64,000 nucleotides of DNA from Sphingomonadaceae bacterium (GCA_947453945.1 CANGJB010000002.1:62001-126000); one strand, 5' to 3'. Counted from the stretch's first letter, positions 52,824 to 62,545 are shown. The notes: a model not told the origin generated them from the letters alone. Made by a program: numbers and translations.

Positions 52824-53018
52824 TTACATCTTCGGAGCTTCGCTCGAAGCGTCAGCAGCAGGAGCCGAAGCTTCCGAAGCGTCAGCAGCCGGAGCCGAAG
52901 CGTCGGCAGCAGCTTCCGATTCCACTGCTTCAGTGGCGGGGGCTTCCGGAGCCTTTTCCGAGCAACCGGCGAGAGCGAAGGCGGTGCCGGCGACTGCGGC
53001 GAGGAGGAGCTTGCGCAT
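52824..53018 (-). CDS. Ala/Ser-rich mini-lipoprotein, 64 residues
   Basis: A signal peptide with lipobox LAGC (MRKLLLAAVAGTAFALAGCS) puts Cys19 as the lipidation site. The remaining ~45 residues are acidic and built from Ala/Ser/Asp/Glu repeats (two ASAPAADASxEA units). No fold is expected. It resembles small anionic lipoproteins of unknown function. A 14-base palindrome CAATCC-CT-GGATTG (53025-53038) lies just before the start codon. Has its own terminator. Low complexity leaves open coding frames on both strands, but the lipobox, RBS region and terminator favour this one. Confidence 0.65.
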   Translation of the reverse strand: MRKLLLAAVAGTAFALAGCSEKAPEAPATEAVESEAAADASAPAADASEASAPAADASSEAPKM

Positions 53019-53024
53019 GCGTTA

Positions 53025-53038
53025 CAATCCCTGGATTG
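53025..53038 (-). promoter_or_regulatory. Palindrome just upstream of the mini-lipoprotein start
   Basis: CAATCC-CT-GGATTG is a perfect six-base dyad, six bases before the ATG. It overlaps the region expected to contain the ribosome-binding site, so it could be an operator or sequester translation. The function is an inference. Confidence 0.35.
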
Positions 53039-53307
53039 AAGTGGACCGCGCCGGGCCCGCAGCCCGCCGCAAAGCCTACTCTGGCGGTAGACTTCTCGCC
53101 CCAATTAATCGGCAATTCACCTGCTTGCAAGTCTTAGGAGCAGCAAAGCCGTCATGGAGCTGTTATATTACTGATTTATAAGATTTTTTGCAGTCTCGCA
53201 AGTGGGCCCGTAGGCCATTTTTCCCAAGGTGAATCGCCAAAAGCTTGCTGCAACGCCGCATCGCGAAGCGCTTTCGCTGCCCGCGCCGAGGCGCTACCAC
53301 GGCTCGC

Positions 53308-56160
53308 ATGAACACCATCGACCCGCCCGTTGTGCAGCCCATCTCCGATGCCCGGCACCTCTATCTCATCGATGGGTCTGCCTATATTTTCCGCGCCTAT
53401 CACCGCCTCCCGCCGCTGACCAATCCGGCCGGTGTGCCGGTGGGCGCGGTCTATGGCTACACCACCATGCTGTGGAAACTGGCGGAAGATCTGCACAAGG
53501 CGGACGGGCCGACCCACCTTGCGGTGATCCTCGACAAGGGCTCGATCACTTTCCGCAACGACCTCTACGACCAGTACAAGGCGAACCGTCCGCCGCCGCC
53601 CGAAGACCTCGTTCCCCAGTTTCCGCTGATCCGCGATGCGACGCGCGCCTTCAGCCTGGCCTGCATCGAGGAAGCTGGGCTCGAAGCGGACGACCTCATT
53701 GCCTCCTATGCTCTTGCAGCAGCAGAACGCGGGTGGGATGTGACGATCGTCTCATCCGACAAGGACTTGATGCAGCTTGTCGGCCGCCCGTACGAAGGCG
53801 GCGGCTACATCGACATGCTCGATACGATGAAGAACCAGCGAATCGATCTGCCCGAGGTGATGGAGAAGTTCGGGGTCGAACCAGAACGCGTCGGCGATGT
53901 GCTGGCGCTGATGGGCGATGCGGTGGACAATGTGCCCGGCATCCGCGGCATCGGTCCCAAGACCGCGACCAAGCTGATCCAGGAGCACGGCACACTGGAA
54001 GGCGCGTTAGCCGCCGCACCAACGATGAAGCCGGGCAAGCTGCGCGACAGCCTGATCGAGCAGGCGGACATGGCACGGCTTTCGCGCCAGCTCGTCCAGC
54101 TCAAGGAAGATTGCGCACTGCCGGTCCCGCTGGACGATTTCGAGCTGACCGCGATCCCGCCCGCACCGCTGGCCGCATTCCTTTCCGAGCATGGCTTCAC
54201 CAGCCTGCTGCGCAAGCTGGGCACGGCACCGTCAGACGCTCAGGCCACGACAGGCAACTCCGGCGCGCCATCGGATCAAAGCGCTGCCTCGCGGCAGAGC
54301 CTGCCCGAATGGCCGGCCATCGATACCAGCGCCTATCGCTGCCTGCAGACGCTGGAGGAAATCGGCGAATGGGTCGCGCGCGCCTTTGCCGCGCGCGTTG
54401 TGGCGGTCGATACCGAGACCAGCGCGCTTGATGCGATGCAGGCGGATCTTGTCGGCGTCAGTCTGGCGCTCGGGCCCGGCGATGCCTGCTACATCCCGCT
54501 AGGCCACCGCGGCAGCGACATGTTTGCCGAAGCGCCCGTGCAGGCCCCGCGCGAGGCTGCTTTGGCGCTGCTGAAGCCGCTGCTCGAAAGCGACGCGGTC
54601 CTCAAGATCGGGCAGAACATCAAGTACGATATCAATGTGCTGGCGCGCTACGGCGTGATGGTCACCCCGATCGACGATACCATGGTGATGAGCTTCTGCC
54701 TCGATGCCGGGCGCAGCGAAACAGGCGTGGGCGGGCACGGGATGGACGAACTGGCGCAGCGCCTGCTTGCCCACACCACGATTGCCTTCAAGGACTTGTG
54801 CGGCACCGGCAAGAAGGCGATCTCTTTCGCCGAAGTGCCGTTAGCAGATGCCACGCGCTATGCCGCCGAAGACGCCGAAGTCACGTGGCGGCTTCACGCG
54901 CTGCTGGCCCCGCGCCTTGCCGAGGAAGGCGGCACGCGCATCTACGAGCGCGTTGACAGGCCGCTGGTGCCAGTTGTCGCAGGCATGGAGCGGCGCGGCA
55001 TCCGGGTGGACCGCGAACGGCTGGCGGGCCTTTCCGCGCAGTTCGCCGAAACCATCGCGGGCCTTGAAAAAGTCATCCACGAGAAGGCCGGCCAGCCCTT
55101 TACCATCGGCAGCCCCAAGCAGCTGGGCGAGATCCTGTTCGACAAGCTCGGTTACAAGGGCGGCAAGAAGGGCAAGACCGGGCAATACTCCACCGACCAG
55201 TCCGTGCTGGAGGGCCTCGCCGCGCAAGGGGCGGAAGTCGCCACGCTGGTGCTGGAATGGCGCCAGCTCTCGAAGCTCAAATCGACTTACACCGACGCGC
55301 TGCAGTCTGCGATCAATCCGGCCACGGGCCGCGTGCACACCAGCTACAGCCTGGTCGGCGCGCAGACTGGCCGGCTTTCCTCCAACGATCCCAACTTGCA
55401 GAACATCCCGATCCGCACCGAAATCGGCCGCCAAATCCGTGATGCCTTCGTGGCAGAGCCGGGCAACGTGCTGCTGGCGGCGGATTACAGCCAGATCGAG
55501 CTGCGCCTTGCTGCGCACATGGCCGATGTGCCGGCGCTGCGCGAAGCATTCGCTGCGGGCGAGGACATCCATTCGCGCACCGCACGCGAACTGTTCGGCA
55601 CGGTGGACCGCGATACGCGCGGGCGCGCCAAAACGATCAACTTCGCAATCCTCTATGGCATCAGTCGCTGGGGGCTGGCCGGGCGGCTGGGCGTCAGCTC
55701 GGAGGAAGCGCAGGCGATGATCGACCGCTATTTCGAGCGGTTCCCGGGCATCCAGCGCTATATCCATGAAACGCTGGAGAGCGTGCGGGCCAAGGGCTAT
55801 TCCGAGACGCTGTTCGGCCGCAAGACGTGGTTCCCGCGCATCAATTCCAAGAATCAGGCCGAGCGCCAGGGCAGCGAGCGCGCCGCGATCAACGCGCCGA
55901 TCCAGGGCACCAGCGCTGATATCATCAAGCGCGCGATGGCGCGGATGGAGCCCGCACTGGCAGCGGCCGGTCTCGGGCACGTGCGGATGCTGCTGCAAGT
56001 GCACGACGAACTCGTGTTCGAACTGCCCGAAGCGGATGTCGCCGCAGCCCGGCCGGTGATCGAGGCGGTCATGGCTGGCGCAGCCCAGCCTGCGGTCAGC
56101 CTGACCGTGCCGCTAGGCGTGGAAATCGGCAGTGGTTCAAGCTGGGGGGCAGCGCACTAG
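53308..56160 (+). CDS. polA: DNA polymerase I
   Basis: 950 residues with all three activities visible: 5' nuclease (YLIDGSAYIFRAYHRLPPL; SSDKDLMQLVG), a 3'-5' exonuclease with DxE in VAVDTETSALDAMQ, and the polymerase with motif A LLAADYSQIELRLAAH and motif C VHDELVFEL. PolA fills gaps and removes RNA primers. ATG 53308 (MNTIDPPVV) is chosen; the in-frame start 63 bases upstream gives an unsupported leader. It ends two bases from a convergent gene. Confidence 0.97.
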   Translation: MNTIDPPVVQPISDARHLYLIDGSAYIFRAYHRLPPLTNPAGVPVGAVYGYTTMLWKLAEDLHKADGPTHLAVILDKGSITFRNDLYDQYKANRPPPPEDLVPQFPLIRDATRAFSLACIEEAGLEADDLIASYALAAAERGWDVTIVSSDKDLMQLVGRPYEGGGYIDMLDTMKNQRIDLPEVMEKFGVEPERVGDVLALMGDAVDNVPGIRGIGPKTATKLIQEHGTLEGALAAAPTMKPGKLRDSLIEQADMARLSRQLVQLKEDCALPVPLDDFELTAIPPAPLAAFLSEHGFTSLLRKLGTAPSDAQATTGNSGAPSDQSAASRQSLPEWPAIDTSAYRCLQTLEEIGEWVARAFAARVVAVDTETSALDAMQADLVGVSLALGPGDACYIPLGHRGSDMFAEAPVQAPREAALALLKPLLESDAVLKIGQNIKYDINVLARYGVMVTPIDDTMVMSFCLDAGRSETGVGGHGMDELAQRLLAHTTIAFKDLCGTGKKAISFAEVPLADATRYAAEDAEVTWRLHALLAPRLAEEGGTRIYERVDRPLVPVVAGMERRGIRVDRERLAGLSAQFAETIAGLEKVIHEKAGQPFTIGSPKQLGEILFDKLGYKGGKKGKTGQYSTDQSVLEGLAAQGAEVATLVLEWRQLSKLKSTYTDALQSAINPATGRVHTSYSLVGAQTGRLSSNDPNLQNIPIRTEIGRQIRDAFVAEPGNVLLAADYSQIELRLAAHMADVPALREAFAAGEDIHSRTARELFGTVDRDTRGRAKTINFAILYGISRWGLAGRLGVSSEEAQAMIDRYFERFPGIQRYIHETLESVRAKGYSETLFGRKTWFPRINSKNQAERQGSERAAINAPIQGTSADIIKRAMARMEPALAAAGLGHVRMLLQVHDELVFELPEADVAAARPVIEAVMAGAAQPAVSLTVPLGVEIGSGSSWGAAH

Positions 56161-56162
56161 AC

Positions 56163-56867
56163 TTACTCGAACGGGACGAACGGTTCGATATCCTTGGTCC
56201 GCAGCCAGAGCATTTGCTCGTTGGGCACCGAATTGGTCAGCGCATAGAGGGCCTCGGCCTCCTGTGTGCCGAGGCCCATGTCGCGGTAGTAGTCGAGGTA
56301 GGTGCGATTCGCCGGGGCATCAGCGGGGAAATCACCCGGCTGGTGGCCGTTCTCGTCTCTCCAGGCGTGGACCCCGAATTCCGCATCGGGCGCGGCGCGG
56401 CGCGTGGTTCCGGCGAGGAACAGCTCGAGGCCGCCCGATCGCACTGAACCGCCCGAGGGCACATCGGTCGCGAGCCCATGAAGCCGGATCAGCCGACCAA
56501 GCACAAGGTTGGCGCCATCATCCGATGTGCCGGGGCAATCGACCAGTTCGAGCACCCGGATGCCGGGATGCGCCTGCAGCATATCCTTGAACTGCGCAGG
56601 GGAGAGGCTGTCGATTTCCCCCACAAGCGCAGCGTGCGATCCATCGACCACGGCGAACGGGCCAAAGCGCGGCAGGCCTGCAATGGCCTTCGCGATGCGC
56701 TGGGTTCGCGGCTCCTCCACCACAGTGCGTGTGGTGGTGACTTCGGTCCAGCGGGTACCATGCGAATCGAACCAGACCCGCGTCGCCACCTGCTGCGCGG
56801 AAAGCGGCGCGGCAGTGGAGGCCGCGCCGGCGAGGCTGATCAGCACGGCGCAGGCGATTCGGTTCAT
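56163..56867 (-). CDS. Periplasmic ClpP/crotonase-like fold protein
   Basis: 234 residues from ATG 56867 (MNRIACAVLISLAG), which gives a signal peptide. The C-terminal half has the layout of periplasmic ClpP-like proteins of COG3904: a VLELVDCPGTSDDGANLVLGRL strand-helix, HGLATDVPSGG, then LELFLAGTTRRAAPDAEFGVHAW. In that group the helix start usually carries Ser or Cys in a CASAC-like motif; here the segment reads GGSVRSGGLELF, so the catalytic Ser is uncertain. Function unknown. It ends two bases from the polA stop. Confidence 0.7.
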   Translation of the reverse strand: MNRIACAVLISLAGAASTAAPLSAQQVATRVWFDSHGTRWTEVTTTRTVVEEPRTQRIAKAIAGLPRFGPFAVVDGSHAALVGEIDSLSPAQFKDMLQAHPGIRVLELVDCPGTSDDGANLVLGRLIRLHGLATDVPSGGSVRSGGLELFLAGTTRRAAPDAEFGVHAWRDENGHQPGDFPADAPANRTYLDYYRDMGLGTQEAEALYALTNSVPNEQMLWLRTKDIEPFVPFE

Positions 56868-57023
56868 ACGGTACTTATCCTCCACACTTGGTTGCCATTT
56901 TTCCAGCGAAAGGCGGTAAACCGTGCTTAACGCCTTTTGCCTCCATATTGGCGAGACCGGCCTCCCGCCCCTATCCCCCATCCGTAGCCGCCCTTAGGCT
57001 GCACACTCGGTTTGGGGGTTCAC

Positions 57024-58532
57024 ATGGTCGCGCTGGTATCAACGGTCGCATATCTGGGGCTGGAGGCCCGCGCGGTCGAAGTGCAGTGCCAGATCGCGCC
57101 GGGACTTCCCGCCTTCCGCGTCGTCGGCCTGCCCGACAAGGCGGTGGGCGAAAGCCGCGAGCGGGTGCATTCCGCGCTCGCCGCGCTCGGCCTTGCGCTG
57201 CCGCCCAAGCGCATCACCGTAAACCTTTCACCCGCAGACCTGCCCAAGGAAGGCTCGCACTACGATCTGCCGATTGCCCTCGCGCTGCTGGCGGCGATGG
57301 GCGTGGTCGATCTTGAAGCGATTGCAGACTTCGTCGCGGTGGGGGAACTCGCACTCGATGGCCGCGTGATCGCCAGCCCCGGCGTGCTGCTGGCTGCGCT
57401 GCACGCCAGCGGGATCGAGAAGGGCCTGATCTGCCCAGCGGGACAAGGCACGGAGGCGCGCTGGGCGAGCGGGGTCGAAATTGTCGCCGCGCCCGATCTG
57501 ATCGGCCTGCTCAACCACCTCAAGGGTACGCTGCGCCTGCCCGTGCCCGAACCGGGGGAAGTCGCCCCGCCGCAACGCCGGGCAGATCTCAAACAGGTCA
57601 AAGGCCAGGAAACCGCCAAGCGCGCGCTGGAGATCGCGGCGGCGGGTGGGCACAACCTCCTGATGATCGGGCCGCCGGGTGCGGGCAAATCGCTGATGGC
57701 CTCGTGCCTGCCCGGGATCCTGCCGGAACTCACCCCTGCCGAGGCGCTGGAAACCTCGCTGGTGGCATCGGTGGCCGGACTGCTGGAGGAAGGCCGCATT
57801 AGCCGCGCGCGGCCCTTCCGCAGCCCGCACCACTCCGCCTCGATGGCCGCGCTGACCGGCGGCGGGCTGAAAGTGCGGCCCGGCGAAGTGAGCCTTGCCC
57901 ATCTGGGCGTGCTGTTTCTGGATGAGCTGCCCGAGTTTCAGCGCGCGGTGCTCGATTCGCTGCGTCAGCCGCTGGAGACGGGCGAAGTCACCGTCGCGCG
58001 CGCCAATGCGCACGTGACCTTCCCGGCGCGCGTGCAGCTGATCGCGGCGATGAACCCCTGCCGCTGCGGGCATCTCGGCGATCCGGCGCTGGGCTGCAGC
58101 CGCGCGCCGCGCTGTGCGGGGGACTATCAATCCAAGGTTTCCGGCCCGCTGCTCGACCGGATCGATCTGCACGTGGAAGTGGACCCCGTTTCCGCCGCCG
58201 ATCTGGCCCTGCCGCCACCCGCCGAAGGATCAGACGCGGTGGCCGCGCGCGTGGCGGCTGCGCGGCGCGTGCAGACCGCACGGCTGGACGGAAGCGGGCG
58301 GCGCACCAATGCCGAACTGGAAGGCGATCTTCTGGAACGCTTCGCCACGCCGGATGAACCGGGGCGCAAGCTGCTGGCGCAGGCAGCGGAGGCGATGCGT
58401 CTTTCCGCGCGCGGCTATACCCGCATGCTTCGCGTGGCGCGCACGATTGCCGATCTGGCAGGGGCGGAGACGATCGGGCGGGTGCATGTGGCCGAGGCAC
58501 TGAGCTATCGGCGGATCGCGCCCAGATCCTGA
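57024..58532 (+). CDS. yifB: YifB/ComM family Mg-chelatase-like AAA+ ATPase
   Basis: 502 residues from ATG 57024, with GGGGG six bases before it; a TTG start 12 bases upstream is less likely. The N-terminal domain (MVALVSTVAYLGLEARAVEV; LPAFRVVGLPDKAVGESRERV) is typical. The AAA+ core has Walker A GPPGAGKSLMAS and Walker B LFLDELPEFQ, and a cysteine cluster CRCGHLGDPALGCSRAPRC. In competent bacteria ComM is a helicase that promotes branch migration during transformation. It is convergent with the LytTR regulator gene, 8 bp apart. Confidence 0.95.
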   Translation: MVALVSTVAYLGLEARAVEVQCQIAPGLPAFRVVGLPDKAVGESRERVHSALAALGLALPPKRITVNLSPADLPKEGSHYDLPIALALLAAMGVVDLEAIADFVAVGELALDGRVIASPGVLLAALHASGIEKGLICPAGQGTEARWASGVEIVAAPDLIGLLNHLKGTLRLPVPEPGEVAPPQRRADLKQVKGQETAKRALEIAAAGGHNLLMIGPPGAGKSLMASCLPGILPELTPAEALETSLVASVAGLLEEGRISRARPFRSPHHSASMAALTGGGLKVRPGEVSLAHLGVLFLDELPEFQRAVLDSLRQPLETGEVTVARANAHVTFPARVQLIAAMNPCRCGHLGDPALGCSRAPRCAGDYQSKVSGPLLDRIDLHVEVDPVSAADLALPPPAEGSDAVAARVAAARRVQTARLDGSGRRTNAELEGDLLERFATPDEPGRKLLAQAAEAMRLSARGYTRMLRVARTIADLAGAETIGRVHVAEALSYRRIAPRS

Positions 58533-58540
58533 CAACGCGC

Positions 58541-59287
58541 CTAGCGCCCCGCCATCGCCTTGGCCTTGGGCAGATACGTCCGCCCGATGCGCAGCAGTTC
58601 ACCATCCACCAGCTGCGCCGACCATACGCCCAGCCCATCATGCTTCAGCCCCGCAATGCGATCGCGGCGCACGATCGTGGAGCGGTGGAGGCGGATGAAG
58701 CATTCGGGATCGAGCCGATCTTCCAGCCGCTGGATGGTGTGAAGTAGCAGGTAGCTGCGCCCTCCTCCGTCCTTCTGGCCCACATGCAGCCGCACATAGT
58801 CGCGCTCGGCGTCGATCCGGTCGATATCGCCCGCGGCGATGCGGATCAGTTCGCTGCGATGGGGAACCCAGAATTCCTCGATCCACCGGCTTTCGGCAGG
58901 CGTCTCCGCAGCAGCAGGCGCTGCCGCATCGCGCCGCGAAAGCGCCCGGTCTACCGCGCGTTCAAGCCGGTCCTGCGCGACCGGCTTGAGCACATAGTCC
59001 ACCGCTTCCAGGTCGAAGGCTTCGACCGCGAAGTGATCGTGCGCGGTCACGAAGATCACCGAGGGGCGCGGCGATTGCTTCGCCAGCCCGCGCGCCACGC
59101 CGAGGCCATCGACTTCGGGCATCGTCATGTCGAGCAGCACCAGTTCGGGCGCCAGCGCCTCACATAGCCGAAGCGCGGCGGCGCCGTCGCTCGCGGTGCC
59201 GACCACGTTCAGGGCGGGGATGCGCGCGCAGAGGATCTGCATGCGCTCCACCGCGAGTGGTTCATCATCGACGATCAGCGTGCGCAT
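58541..59287 (-). CDS. LytTR-family response regulator
   Basis: 248 residues. Receiver domain with VDDE at 6-9 and phospho-acceptor Asp53 in LVLLDMTMPEVDG. A Pro/Ala linker leads to a C-terminal LytTR DNA-binding domain (RIAAGDIDRIDAERDYVRLH, CFIRLHRSTIVRRDRI). Members control envelope, virulence or metabolite genes. Its partner kinase is encoded 20 bp upstream on the same strand, so they form a two-component system. The target is not evident from neighbouring genes. Confidence 0.94.
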   Translation of the reverse strand: MRTLIVDDEPLAVERMQILCARIPALNVVGTASDGAAALRLCEALAPELVLLDMTMPEVDGLGVARGLAKQSPRPSVIFVTAHDHFAVEAFDLEAVDYVLKPVAQDRLERAVDRALSRRDAAAPAAAETPAESRWIEEFWVPHRSELIRIAAGDIDRIDAERDYVRLHVGQKDGGGRSYLLLHTIQRLEDRLDPECFIRLHRSTIVRRDRIAGLKHDGLGVWSAQLVDGELLRIGRTYLPKAKAMAGR

Positions 59288-59307
59288 CTGCCCCCCCGTT
59301 CATATCC

Positions 59308-60708
59308 TCAATCGCAGATCGACCGCACCAGCGGGATCGTGAGCACGGTGGCATAGCCACCGGCAGGCAAAGGCCCGCTCTCCACGCGCGCGTCCGCGCC
59401 AAAGCGCGCGGCCAAGCGGCTGCGCACGTTTTCAAGGCCAATGCCGGTTCCGCCGTTCTTGCTGCTCTTGCCTGGCCCGTCGTCTGCCACCGTCAGCACC
59501 AACTTGCCGCCAGCCTCTTGCGCCGCGATGCGGATGGTGACTGGGCGGGTGCTCTCCGAAACTCCGTACTTGATCGAATTCTCCACCAGCGGTTGGAGGA
59601 TCATGCCGGGCACGCAGGCGTTTTCCAGAGTTTCCGGAACATCGAATTCGCAGACCAGTCGTTCGGGAAAGCGCACCGCTTCGATCTCAAGATAGTGGCG
59701 CTGCAGCGCGATCTCGTCGGCCAGCGGCACATCGGCGGTGGGATCGCCCGCCAGGCTGTGGCGATAGAAGCTGGAGATCGTCTGGATCATCTTCTCCGCC
59801 TGTTCGCTACGCCCCACCATGACCAGCGCGGACAGCGAGTTCAGCGTGTTGAACAGGAAGTGCGGATTGACCTGATAGCGCAGTGACCGCAGCTCCGCCG
59901 CCTTGGCCGCGCGCTTGTATTCGCCCTCGCGCCGCTCCGAAGCGCGCGCCACTTCGGCATTGCCGAGCGCAACATAGAGCGCGGCCCATGCGATCAAGAG
60001 GAAATACCGGCCCATCGCGATATCGGTAAGCTGCAACCATAGGCCCTCGTCGACGGTCCAGCCGAGAATCTTGGCGTTGGACAAAGGCGGCGCGCCTGCT
60101 GGCAGCGGCGGCAGCGCGGCGGTCTGGGGCAGGCGCGGAGGTTCCGGAGGGGCGGGGGGCGCTGGCGGCGCTGGCGGCGCTGGCATATCGGATACTTCGA
60201 CCAGAACGTTGCCGGCAACATCATGGCGGACGCGAACGGTCGCCTGCCCACCGGCTTGCCCTGCGGCACGGACCGCGGCTTCTGCTGCTGTCTGTCCGGC
60301 CTGGGCCGCTGCTTGAGCCGCTGCCTTGGCCGCCTGCTCGGCCTTGCGGGCTTCCTGCTCGATCTGCTGCTGCTGCAGGGGCGCGAAACACTGCTGATTG
60401 ATCGCTGCAAGAACCACCGCCGCAGGCAGCATGATGATAACCGCTGCGCTGATCCTCTGCGCACTGCCCCGCCCATCGAACCGGCGCAGAACCGGCCAGA
60501 CGAGCAAGGTGATCGCAATCCCCGCAAGGGTGACCAGCGCCCGCCGCCACAGCAGCTCGTGAAACGCGCCGAGATCAACAATCAGGCCGCGCAGAGTAAC
60601 GAGGACGAAATACGTCAGCCACAATGCGGCAGACGACAAAAGCACGGCCCGCGCTGGGACATGCTGAGGGCCCGGCAGATCATCAACAGGTGCAGGAAGC
60701 GTGGCCAT
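59308..60708 (-). CDS. LytS-type sensor histidine kinase with low-complexity external loop
   Basis: 466 residues. Three N-terminal membrane helices (about 21-40, 56-74, 86-103) are followed by a ~130-residue segment outside the core, then a fourth helix near 235-250. The kinase has the His_kinase box VNPHFLFNTLNSLSALV with His283, N-box VENSIKYGV and G-box DDGPGK...GTGIGLENV. The external segment is striking: Gln/Glu/Ala-rich coiled-coil-like sequence (residues ~110-145) followed by repeated APP units (~176-190). It may be a mechanical or ligand-sensing rod. The response regulator follows. The external domain is not one I know. Confidence 0.9.
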   Translation of the reverse strand: MATLPAPVDDLPGPQHVPARAVLLSSAALWLTYFVLVTLRGLIVDLGAFHELLWRRALVTLAGIAITLLVWPVLRRFDGRGSAQRISAAVIIMLPAAVVLAAINQQCFAPLQQQQIEQEARKAEQAAKAAAQAAAQAGQTAAEAAVRAAGQAGGQATVRVRHDVAGNVLVEVSDMPAPPAPPAPPAPPEPPRLPQTAALPPLPAGAPPLSNAKILGWTVDEGLWLQLTDIAMGRYFLLIAWAALYVALGNAEVARASERREGEYKRAAKAAELRSLRYQVNPHFLFNTLNSLSALVMVGRSEQAEKMIQTISSFYRHSLAGDPTADVPLADEIALQRHYLEIEAVRFPERLVCEFDVPETLENACVPGMILQPLVENSIKYGVSESTRPVTIRIAAQEAGGKLVLTVADDGPGKSSKNGGTGIGLENVRSRLAARFGADARVESGPLPAGGYATVLTIPLVRSICD

Positions 60709-60796
60709 TTCCCCGCGTTTAAGCCCAAAGCACGCCCAAACACCAGCCGGGTGGTCGAACCCGGTTGGCGGTTGGTCGATTGCTCTTGGCTTCAGA

Positions 60797-62320
60797 TCAG
60801 GCTGGCAGCAGCCCTTCTTCCGCGATCTTCTTCTTCCACACGAGCGGGGCGAGCTGGTGCACGTTCTGCCCGGTCGAATCGACCGCGACCGTTACCGGCA
60901 TATCCTCGACGGTGAACTCGTAGATCGCCTCCATGCCGAGATCGGCAAAGCCCACGACTTCGGAATGCTTGATCGCGCGGCTGACGAGATAAGCCGCGCC
61001 GCCGACCGCCATGAGATAGGCGGACTTGTGCTTCGCGATCGATTCGGTCGCCGCTACGCCGCGCTCCGCCTTGCCGACTGAGGCGAGCAGGCCGAGGTTC
61101 AGCATCGTGTCGGAAAACTTGTCCATGCGCGTGGCGGTGGTGGGGCCTGCGGGGCCGACGACTTCCTCGCGCACCGGATCCACTGGCCCCACGTAGTAGA
61201 TTACGCGGCCCTTGAAATCGACGGGCAGTTCCTCGCCCTTGGCCAGCATGTCCTGAATGCGCTTGTGCGCGGCATCGCGGCCGGTGAGCATCTTGCCGTT
61301 GAGCAGGAGGCGGTCGCCCTGCTTCCAGCCCTGCACTTCCTCAGCCGTCAGCGTATCGAGGTTGACGCGCTTGGCCGCTACATCGGGCGTCCAGTGGACA
61401 TCGGGCCATTCGTCGAGCTTGGGCGCTTCAAGGAAGGCAGGGCCCGAACCATCGAGCGTGAAATGCGCGTGGCGGGTGGCCGCGCAATTGGGGATCATGC
61501 CGACCGGCTTGCCCGCGGCATGGCAGGGCGCGTCCATGATCTTCACGTCAAGGATGGTGGAAAGCCCGCCCAGCCCTTGCGCGCCGATGCCGAGCGCGTT
61601 GACCTTGTCGAAGATCTCGATACGCAGCGCCTCGATATCGGTCTGGGGCCCGCGCAGTTTCAACTGCGCCATATCGATCGGCTCCATCAGCGCCTGCTTG
61701 GCGAGCAGCATGCAGTGCTCTGCAGTGCCCCCGATGCCAATGCCGAGCATGCCCGGCGGGCACCAGCCCGCGCCCATCTGCGGCAGCATTTCCACCACCC
61801 AGTCGACGATCGAATCGCTGGGGTTCATCATCTTGAACTTGGACTTGTTTTCGCTGCCGCCGCCCTTGGCCGCGACATCGATCGACACCGTGTTGCCGCG
61901 CACCATCTCGACATGGAGCACACTGGGCGTGTTATCGCGCGTGTTGCGCCGGGTGAAGGCGGGATCGGCGAGGATCGAGCCGCGCAGCTTGTTGTCAGGG
62001 TTGAGATAGGCCCGCCGCACACCCTCATCGACCACCATTTGCAACGAATGCTCGCTCTCGAGCCGGCAATTCTGGCCCCATTTGACGAAGACGTTGACGA
62101 TGCCGGTGTCCTGGCAGATCGGCCGATGCCCTTCGGCGCACATGCGGCTGTTCGTCAGGATCTGGGCGATCGCATCCTTGGCGGCTGGCCCTGCTTCCGC
62201 CTTGTAGGCTTCGCCCAGCGCGCGGATGTAGTCCATCGGGTGGAAGTAGCTGATGAATTGAAGCGCGTCGGCCACGCTTTCGATGAGGTCTTCCTCGCGG
62301 ATCGTCGTCATTTCAGCCAT
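60797..62320 (-). CDS. Class I fumarate hydratase (Fe-S dependent)
   Basis: 507 residues from ATG 62320 (MAEMTTIREEDL); ATG 62311 is an alternative. Class I fumarases carry an oxygen-sensitive [4Fe-4S] cluster: candidate cysteine segments are RPICQDTGIVNVFV, GWCPPGMLGIGIGG and IPNCAATRHAHFTL. The C-terminal beta domain (YYVGPVDPVREEVVGPAGPT) is present. It interconverts fumarate and malate in the TCA cycle. Its cluster would depend on the SUF system encoded at the other end of this window. Confidence 0.95.
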   Translation of the reverse strand: MAEMTTIREEDLIESVADALQFISYFHPMDYIRALGEAYKAEAGPAAKDAIAQILTNSRMCAEGHRPICQDTGIVNVFVKWGQNCRLESEHSLQMVVDEGVRRAYLNPDNKLRGSILADPAFTRRNTRDNTPSVLHVEMVRGNTVSIDVAAKGGGSENKSKFKMMNPSDSIVDWVVEMLPQMGAGWCPPGMLGIGIGGTAEHCMLLAKQALMEPIDMAQLKLRGPQTDIEALRIEIFDKVNALGIGAQGLGGLSTILDVKIMDAPCHAAGKPVGMIPNCAATRHAHFTLDGSGPAFLEAPKLDEWPDVHWTPDVAAKRVNLDTLTAEEVQGWKQGDRLLLNGKMLTGRDAAHKRIQDMLAKGEELPVDFKGRVIYYVGPVDPVREEVVGPAGPTTATRMDKFSDTMLNLGLLASVGKAERGVAATESIAKHKSAYLMAVGGAAYLVSRAIKHSEVVGFADLGMEAIYEFTVEDMPVTVAVDSTGQNVHQLAPLVWKKKIAEEGLLPA

Positions 62321-62545
62321 GTGCGGTGCATCCTTCTGTCCGGCGGCGGGCCCTTCGCTGCGCGGGGGCCACAATCGATGAACCGGGGTTTAGCCATCGA
62401 CCAGCGTCATGCAAAGCGCTTGGCGCGCCGGGGACGATATTCTAAGGGCTTGGCAGGACTTGGCCGTACTTGATCGTGCGGACCATGGTACGGATTGCGC
62501 CGGTTTGCCCGGCAATGCGGTTTGGCCGCGCGAATGAGGGATTTC

